Notes under the pieces: generated by a model
What the model saw: only the letters and a program-made list of their open reading frames with translations
Databases searched by the model: none
What the model was told of the DNA's origin: nothing
Made by a program: the position numbers and the translations under genes
Shown here: positions 57,401 through 64,000 of the stretch, in pieces
Layout: each line of letters opens with the position of its first letter
Numbering within the stretch: the first letter of the stretch is position 1
Assembly (NCBI GenBank): GCA_020809705.1
Contig: CP085831.1
Coordinates: 1,922,001 to 1,986,000, forward strand
Direction: 5' to 3'
Length of the DNA stretch: 64,000 bases
Source: Calonectria ilicicola
Lineage: Eukaryota; Ascomycota; Sordariomycetes; Hypocreales; Nectriaceae

Positions 57401-59319
57401 AGACATGCACACTTGACATGCCACATGGACCGACAAACTTCAGAGCAACTGTGGTTAAACCGTTCTATCGCGATGATGCAGAGGAGAAGCCCTGCGAGAT
57501 TGGAACCGATGATGACAGCGGTGACGAAGATGGAGAGCCAACCCCGCATCCACTTCAGACTGAGACTGTGACAGCACCGGTCAAACGAGGTCGTGGAAGA
57601 CCATGTAAAAACCTATAACCACCTGCGGCTGATATTGCGGCAGCCCCGGTCAAACGAGGTCGTGGAAGACCATGAAAACCCCGACTGATCGACCAGGTAT
57701 TTTATATGGATGAAGGAATCGATGAGGCTATTATTCATGATGAACTTGATGTTGCGTACATCAGCGCGAAAGAAAAAGCCGATTGGAATCTAAGTCTACA
57801 GCTCCGTCAGGAAGGAAAGATCACAACACCAGGAAAACCTTACGAACTGTCTGACCAAACTGAGATTGATGCATTGATGGGCCATGATGCCTTCTTACTC
57901 GAGATATACGATGTAACCAAACATGGGGATGAGCAAATGTTTAGCGCACGACTGGTGCGTGAGATCAAAGGTAAAGGAACTACATCACCGTATAAGAAGT
58001 CAAGACTGGTTATCCAAGGATACAACGATGGCGATAAACAATGGATCCTGACACAAGCACCAACAATTCAGCGTAGCAGCCAACGACTGATTATCGCAAT
58101 TGCACCGTCACTGATGAAGATAGATATTTTTCTGTGGTTGAGAGATATCACGCAGGCATACATGCAATCGAACACAAAGCTAAACAGAACCATACTTACG
58201 CGCCTTCCCAAGCAGATGAGGGGCCGCTTCCCTGAAGGCACAATTATAAGAATCATCAAACCGCTCTACAGTATCGCAGAAGCCGGAACACATTGGTGGG
58301 CAACATACTTTAATCACCATTGCGACAATCTTCAGATGATTACATCAACTTACGACCCATGCCTGCTTATCACAAAGACGGGAGAATTCTTCGGTATTGT
58401 GGGAATGCAAACTGATGATACACTTGGCCTTAGCGATCAACGATTTTTCGACCTGGAGGGGAATGAACTGGAGAAAGCGAAGTTTGCGGCTAAGCCGAAA
58501 CAGACCTTGACACAGGAACAGCCTCTTTTGTTCAATGGTTGCAAACTGACCTGCGACGCCGATGGATGCCTTGGCCTTGATCAGAAAGGACAGGCAAAGA
58601 AGCTCAAGCTTATCGACTCAAAATCGGAAACTGCCAGGCAGGAATACATTGAGCAACAAGCCCGAGGAGCGTACATTGCAACAATCTGCCAACCGGAGGC
58701 ATCATTCGACTTATCGACCGCAGCACAGCATCAGGAACCATCCGACAAAGACTTTAAGCAGTTGAACAAGCGACTGCAATGGCAAATCGATAACCAAAAC
58801 CGAGGACTGAAATACATCCCGATTGATCTGAACACAGCGAAACTTTTTGTGTTTGTTAATAGATCATTTACCAATAACCCAGACTTAAGCTCTCAGATTG
58901 GATATGTGATTACGATTGGTAATGAAGAGATGAACGACGTAGAGTTCATGATAAAAGGAAACATCATCACATACAGTTCTGTAAAGAGTCAGCAGGTAAC
59001 CCAAAGTGCCCTAGCATCCGAGCTATACAGCATGGTCCAGGGAGCGGACGTTGCCTATGCCCTTGGCACTACACTTCAATTGATCACAGATCAATTACAC
59101 CTTCCGCGGATCCCAACAGTCATCTGTACGGACTCACTTTCTCTCTATGAATGTCTCGTCAAGCTGGGAACAACAAAGGAAAAGCGTCTTATGATCGATA
59201 TTATGGCTCTGCGACAGTCATACGAAAGACGTGAGGTATACGAAATACGATGGATCAACGGCAGTGATAACCCTGCCGATGCTATGACGAAGGCATCCCC
59301 GAATGGAGCACTGGAATAA
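54448..59319 (+). pseudogene. Copia gag-pol polyprotein, one frame with six in-frame stops
   Basis: A single frame runs from ATG 54448 to TAA 59317 without a frameshift, but with stops at 56446 (TGA), 56632 (TAA), 57001 (TGA), 57082 (TAG), 57616 (TAA) and 57673 (TGA). Domains in order: gag to about 55640; zinc-knuckle-like CFICGKIGCFSTKH near 55650; protease DTGATG at 56146; pre-integrase HHCC region 56530-56645 (its last CxxC contains the TAA); integrase with VDVVQID, VHDVGRNF and SIGKVE as the D, D and E blocks (56700-57000); two KRGRGRP AT-hook-like motifs; RT (KSRLVIQGYND, LRDITQAYMQS, GMQTDDTLGL) about 57930-58560; RNase H ending near SDNPADAMTKASPNGALE. Every stop is one C-to-T step from a sense codon (CAA, CAG or CGA). 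Confidence 0.9.
57580..57672 (+). other. Duplicated AT-hook-like motif in the copia polyprotein
   Basis: VKRGRGRP is encoded at 57580-57603 and again at 57649-57672, within a short imperfect tandem duplication between integrase and RT. R-G-R-P is the core of AT-hooks, which bind the minor groove of AT-rich DNA. Confidence 0.65.
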
Positions 59320-59518
59320 CTTGTCAGTTTGAACGAGGTGACAATCTGCATCAAAGGTCAGGTTGAATGCAACAACAAAGGATCATAGGCACCACCCGCT
59401 TGAATACGAACATACTAGTTTTTGTACTATTATTCTGTCCGTTGATTTCACTGGTTACATGTACTTTCTTGTTTTGTGTTTAGTGTGTTCTTTGCCTACA
59501 AAAAGAGAAAGTTCCCAG

Positions 59519-59703
59519 TGTTGGAACCAGTCTGCAACAGCAGGCTCGGCTGCTTTAGGCAGCAGCCCTGTGGGTCAGGTGACCCACGCACACACACATA
59601 AACACCACAGGCTAGCCTAGATAGATGAAAAACAAGCAAGATTCACACACACCCTAGAGACCCGGCACTAGTGCTAAAACCTACCTTCCCTTTGAATCCA
59701 ACA
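59519..59703 (+). repeat. 3' LTR of the copia element
   Basis: 185 bases, identical to 53873-54057 on visual comparison. Preceded by a purine-rich tract and followed by ATTTC. Confidence 0.95.
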
Positions 59704-61393
59704 ATTTCTACTTTTTCTTAATTTAACTTATAATTTCTAAAGCTTAAGTATTATATATTAAAATCCTTTTTTAAAAGAATATAAAAGTATAATTTAAATT
59801 TATTATAAAAGATTATTTAGAAAATAAGAATAATATTAATTAAAATAAAAAGATTTAAGAAATCTTTAAAGATTAAGAATATTTTAAAATTATTATTAAG
59901 AATAACTTTAATATAATTAATATAAAATAATAAGCTATTAATTAATTATATAAACTTAAATAAATAAAATCTTATATATCCTAAATAAAGAAAAGATCTA
60001 GAATAAATAATAAAGTACTATATATAGGACTTATTTAAGACCTATAGAACTTAATACTATCTAAAAATATAATAAAATTAGGATTATATATTTTAATTAT
60101 AGAAAGAAAGGGTATAAGTTTTTTAAATATTACTTCTTAAAGATAAGGAATTAATTTAAATCTATTTAGAAAGGAAAATAATTTAATATTATTAAAACCT
60201 TTTTTAAAAAAAAAATAAATCTTAGTATTAGAAGAAAAAATAATATTATTAGAAAAACTACTCTTATTATTATTATTAAATATAAATTAACTATTATTAT
60301 TAAATAATAAAAAGAAAACTATAAACTTTATAAAATTAAACTTACTTTATAATAAAAAACTAATAAAACTATCTATAAGATATAATTAACTTAAGAAAAA
60401 GGAGTAACTTATTTATTATATAAATAATTTAAATAAGCTAAGGAAATAAAAATTATAATATTTATATTAAATATTTATATTAATAATACTTTAATATAGT
60501 AGAATATTTATACTTATAATAAGAATAAAAAAAGGAAATAGATAACTAGTATAAAAAGAATAACTTAATAGATTAAGGAATCTTTATAAGATAAAGATAA
60601 GGTCTTCCTACTAGCCCAAAGTAAATAATAACTAGGAAACCTTGACTCTTAACCTATCTAATATAAAGATAATAATCTTAAATTAGATATAATATATAAA
60701 AAATATAAGAATATTTTATAAGTAAGTTATTATAATTATAATTACTTTATATATATAGAATAAAAATAATATATATTATATTTTTCTATTAAAATAGAAA
60801 ATATAATAATCTATTATACTTATAGAAAATACTTTAATTAATATAAAGTAATAGAAAGAAACCTTTACTATTAATTTATTATATTAGAACTAAGTGAACT
60901 TAAGTTCCCTAATTATAATAAATTATTATAAAATAAATACTAAGATCTTAAATATAATATCTATATATTAAATAAAGTAATGGCTTAATATTAAATAAAA
61001 TTAAAAAATAAGTAAAGTCCTTTATAAAAAAGTAATAAGAGTAGCTAGGGTAATAATCTATAGAGTTATTAAAAGAATTTTTAAAAAGAGCTTTATACTT
61101 TATAATAAAAAAGTAATTTTAATAATAATTAAAAATAAAAATAAAAATTAAAAAAAATAATATAATATTATAATAGATAATAAAATTAAATAAGATTATA
61201 TTAATTCTTAAGTAATTAATAAACTTTAATTATTATAAATAATAAAAATTAACTTATATAAAATTATTAATATAAAAGAAATATTCTTTAAATATAATAA
61301 TAATATTATAAATAAAAAAATTAATTATTTAAAAGTCTTTATTAAAAAAAGAAATTAAAAAATAATCTTTAATATTATTAATATTAAATAATA

Positions 61394-63254
61394 TAATGTA
61401 TATAATAAGCATATATCGTAGACAAGTATACATCACAAAAATCCCTCATATACAATACTTTTCAATTGATTAAATACTTCTCAACCATCAAACATATTAT
61501 AGTTTAATATAGAGGCTAATATCCTTCTTACCCTTCAAGCTATTTAAGATCTTTAAAAATTAAGTACCTAAAAGGCTATATAAATTTATAAAGTTAATAA
61601 ATATAAGTTATATTGTTGGTAGAAGGGGATTTAATTTTAAAGTAATTAGGTCTTTTTATTATATAAGTTATTTAATTTAAAAGAGGATATTATTCTTTAG
61701 TTTATTCTAAATCTAGATTTATAAGGATTCCCTTTATAGCTTTTTAATGTAAAAGAAATAGCTGATTAATTGCTTTTTAATTGAAATAAACTACTAGTTG
61801 GCTAATGCTAGATTTTAAATTTTATAAAATAATATATAGAGCTTAAAATATAATTCTTTTATAAATATAATTATAAAAGAATTAAATATAAAGATCTAAA
61901 GATTATTGGTAATTAGTTTAAGCTTATAGTAAATATAATAGGGAAGTATAATATTAAATTAGATAATATTTATAATTTTAATAAGATTGGCTTTATAATA
62001 GGTATTATTATAAGTAGAATGGTTATAATAGGTATAGAAAGATATTTAAACCTGAAATTGATCTAATCTGAAAATTGAGAATAGATAATAGCTATTTAAG
62101 TTATTAATATAAAAGGCTGGGCAATCTTGCTATTTCTTATTATTATAGGCTAATATCATTTTACTAATTGGTATAAAGAAAGTAACCTTCCAGCCAATTA
62201 GGCTATTACTATTACCTAAAATAGCTGGACCGATAATGTAATAGATCTTAAGTAGCTAAAGTAATTTAATTATTATATAAGCAATTAATCAATTAGTTGC
62301 TATTATCTTCTTATTCTTAATAGGCACAAAAGTTATTATTTAATCTAATTTAAGGAATATTATAAGGATAATAAAATTATTATACTTTATATACTACCTA
62401 ATTTATCTTATTTACTTTAGCCTCTTAATATTACATACTTTAAGCTATTGAAAATAGTATATAAAAAAAAATAGAATATTTAATTAAATGCTTTATTACT
62501 TATATTTTAAAATTTAACTTCTTCCTAGCCTTTTATAATATATATAATACTACTATTATAAAAAAGAATATTTAAGTAGGATTTAAAGAAATTAGGCTTT
62601 ATCCTCTAGATGTAGAAAATATTATATTAAAGCTTAATATATAGCTATAAACTCTAATATCCTTTAATCAAATAATTAAGCCTATTAGCCTTTAGGCTCT
62701 AAAGATTCCAAGGAATATTACTAAAACTAGCTTTTAGTTTAAATATTTTAAAAGATAAATTAAAAGATTATAAAGTATCTCTTTAAAATCTATTATTAAG
62801 GTATTATAATTACTTTCTAAAAAATAAAGGTAATTATATATAAAATAATATTAATAAAAGCTAAAATATAGGATCTTTAACAAACAAATAAAATACTTAA
62901 TAAATACCATAAATCAAAAAGAACTAGATTACAAGATAAAGAAATAATAATAATAATTAATATATAAAAAGCAATTAATCAGATAAATACAAATATATAA
63001 ATACAAGCAGAATCATTAAGAAGTAATAATTAAGGGAAGTTAGTACAATTAGGTAAAAGGTACTGTAAGACTTATAGCAAGATTGATTATAATGTAAGGA
63101 TATGTTAGGTAGTTATTGAGATCTTTAAAAAAGAGAATAATGATTAATTTCAATTGATTAAATGTCTTATGATGTTTTTATTTTAAATTAAAAATAGGGG
63201 TGGTGGAAAGTGTGATATATACTTGTCTGTAATGCATGCTTATCATATACATTA
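61394..63254. mobile_element. DNA-transposon-like element with 43-bp terminal inverted repeats
   Basis: Positions 61394-61436 and the reverse complement of 63212-63254 match over 43 bases with a handful of mostly transition differences (shared core AGACAAGTATA and flank TAATGTATAT). The 1.86-kb interior is less AT-extreme than its surroundings and has no intact frame. The ends sit in TA-rich sequence, compatible with a TA target duplication as in Tc1/mariner/pogo elements, but the class is a guess. It interrupts gypsy element 2. Confidence 0.65.
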
Positions 63255-63814
63255 ATCTAATTTTAAAGTATCTATAGTTATATAAATATAATCCTAATAT
63301 CTATTAATATATTAACTAGATATAAATACCTAAGGAATATAATATAATTGGTAATATTTCTATAAATCTAGCTAAGAGATCTTGAACTTCTAGCTCTAAT
63401 TAAGTAGAAAATATAAGTAAAGAAAAATCTTTATTATTTAAAGAAATAAAATATAAATATAAGAATAATTAAAAAAAATAAAAATAATAAGTAATTACTT
63501 ACTTTAGAATCTAATTTTAATAAATTAATAAAAATCTTAAAGAAATAAAGATTAAAGTAAAAATAGATAGATTATATAATATACCTTTATAATATAAAAT
63601 TTATAAAAAACTCTTTATAAAAGAACTTAATACCAAATTATTAGAATTTAATTAATAAAATTATAAAATTATTCTTAAAGATAAATCTAATATCTAGTTT
63701 TACTTTATTTATAATCTTAATTAAATAAAGTTTAATATTTTAAAGGAGTATATTAAAAATATATTAAAGAGAGAATATATTTATATTTTAAATTTTAAAG
63801 TAAGATATTCTATT

Positions 63815-64000
63815 ATATTTATATCTAAGAAAAATAAAAAGCTATATCTTATTATAAATTATTAATAATTTAATAATATTATTATTAAAGATTATATTTT
63901 ATTATTATTAATTAATAAAATAAAAAATTATTTTTATAAAGCTAATATCTTTATTATATTTAATCTTAAAGAAGCTTATAATCTTATTTATATTAAAAAA
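63815..64000 (+). pseudogene. Gypsy reverse-transcriptase remnant of element 2
   Basis: The plus-strand reading includes SKKNKKLYLIINY, then IIIKDYILLLLINKI and FIIFNLKEAYNLIYIKK. These correspond to the N-terminal RT blocks of gypsy elements (KKDGKLR...DYR, ITIKDRYPLPLI, KLDLRDAYHLIRI). In-frame stops and loss of Asp/Arg codons by transitions show RIP decay. It is cut by the window end. Confidence 0.65.

Larger units (their letters stand above)
53873..59703 (+). mobile_element. Ty1/copia LTR retrotransposon, recent insertion
   Basis: 5831 bases bounded by two 185-base LTRs that are identical by eye, each starting TGTTGGA and ending TCCAACA. ATTTC flanks both ends (53868-53872 and 59704-59708), a 5-bp target-site duplication. 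The interior has ordinary base composition, in contrast to the RIP-ruined gypsy DNA around it. Gene order gag, protease, integrase, RT, RNase H is that of Ty1/copia. A purine-rich tract (AAAAAGAGAAAG near 59500-59511) lies just before the 3' LTR. Confidence 0.95.
53176..64000 (+). mobile_element. Gypsy element 2, RIP-degraded, interrupted twice, continues past the window
   Basis: The LTR at 53176-53574 starts TGTTATAACCC. Internal DNA (53575-53872) matches in inverse orientation the gag end of element 1 near 50300-50380. It resumes after the copia insertion at 59704 and after the TIR element at 63255. At 63815-64000 the plus strand reads like decayed gypsy RT (SKKNKKLYLIINY, then a stretch like ITIKDRYPLPLI, then FNLKEAYNLIYI). 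The 3' LTR is outside the window. The 5' half of the LTR has escaped much of the mutation. Confidence 0.75.

Noticed and set aside
1..64000. Alternative genetic code with TAG read as sense
   Set aside because: Well-supported genes such as the hydrophobin end at TAG, and in-frame TAGs occur in only two host genes and in the copia element.
1..64000. CRISPR arrays, bacterial operons or prophage
   Set aside because: The sequence is eukaryotic with spliceosomal introns; no spaced direct repeats of that kind were seen.

Overview
The window is nuclear DNA of a filamentous ascomycete (Pezizomycotina). The evidence is short GT-AG introns of about 44-69 nt, a fungal Zn(II)2Cys6 regulator, two HET-domain proteins, a class I hydrophobin, and a sharp split between ordinary-composition genic DNA and extremely AT-rich, CpA-poor repeat blocks of the kind made by repeat-induced point mutation (RIP). 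The species cannot be named from the sequence.

Layout. Positions 1 to about 1335 are a RIP-degraded AT block. From about 1.34 to 43.84 kb lies a gene island. It holds, in order: a cysteine-rich single-pass surface protein (2.8-3.7 kb); a sulfotransferase-like protein (4.9-6.0); tRNA-Gln(CUG) on the minus strand (6.1); a large MpaB/rubber-oxygenase-like domain fused to a cis-prenyltransferase (7.0-8.9, with one in-frame TAG); an NmrA-like reductase (9.3-10.2); an F-box protein (11.4-12.5); a small four-exon protein (13.8-14.3); an SDR reductase and a divergent Zn(II)2Cys6 regulator (14.7-17.7); a class I hydrophobin reconstructed over three exons (18.5-18.9); a C2H2 zinc-finger protein divergent from a HET protein (19.9-22.9); a lipocalin-type Diels-Alderase/CrtC-like protein (23.1-24.4); a small acidic protein (26.4-26.7); a BAHD-like acyltransferase (27.1-28.6); a multi-pass membrane protein (31.2-33.0); a giant HET protein split by a coiled coil (34.4-38.1); a small CxxC protein (about 39.0); an unknown protein with an in-frame TAG (40.8-41.6); and a small secreted 8-Cys protein (42.6-42.9).

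From 43.84 kb to the end is a nested transposon block. A RIP-ruined Ty3/gypsy element (44128-50986, minus strand, 5-bp TSD) is followed by two related gypsy copies on the plus strand (from 51626 and from 53176). The last copy is interrupted by a young Ty1/copia element (53873-59703, identical 185-bp LTRs, 5-bp TSD) and by a TIR element (61394-63254), and then runs off the window.

How the genes may work together (inference). The sulfotransferase, oxygenase-prenyltransferase fusion and NmrA reductase could act on one isoprenoid. The SDR, Zn(II)2Cys6 regulator, Diels-Alderase-like protein and acyltransferase look like tailoring and regulatory genes of specialised metabolism, but there is no PKS, NRPS or ordinary terpene cyclase in the window. 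HET proteins and small secreted proteins beside RIP blocks fit a fast-evolving accessory compartment. The most unusual object is the oxygenase/cis-prenyltransferase fusion.
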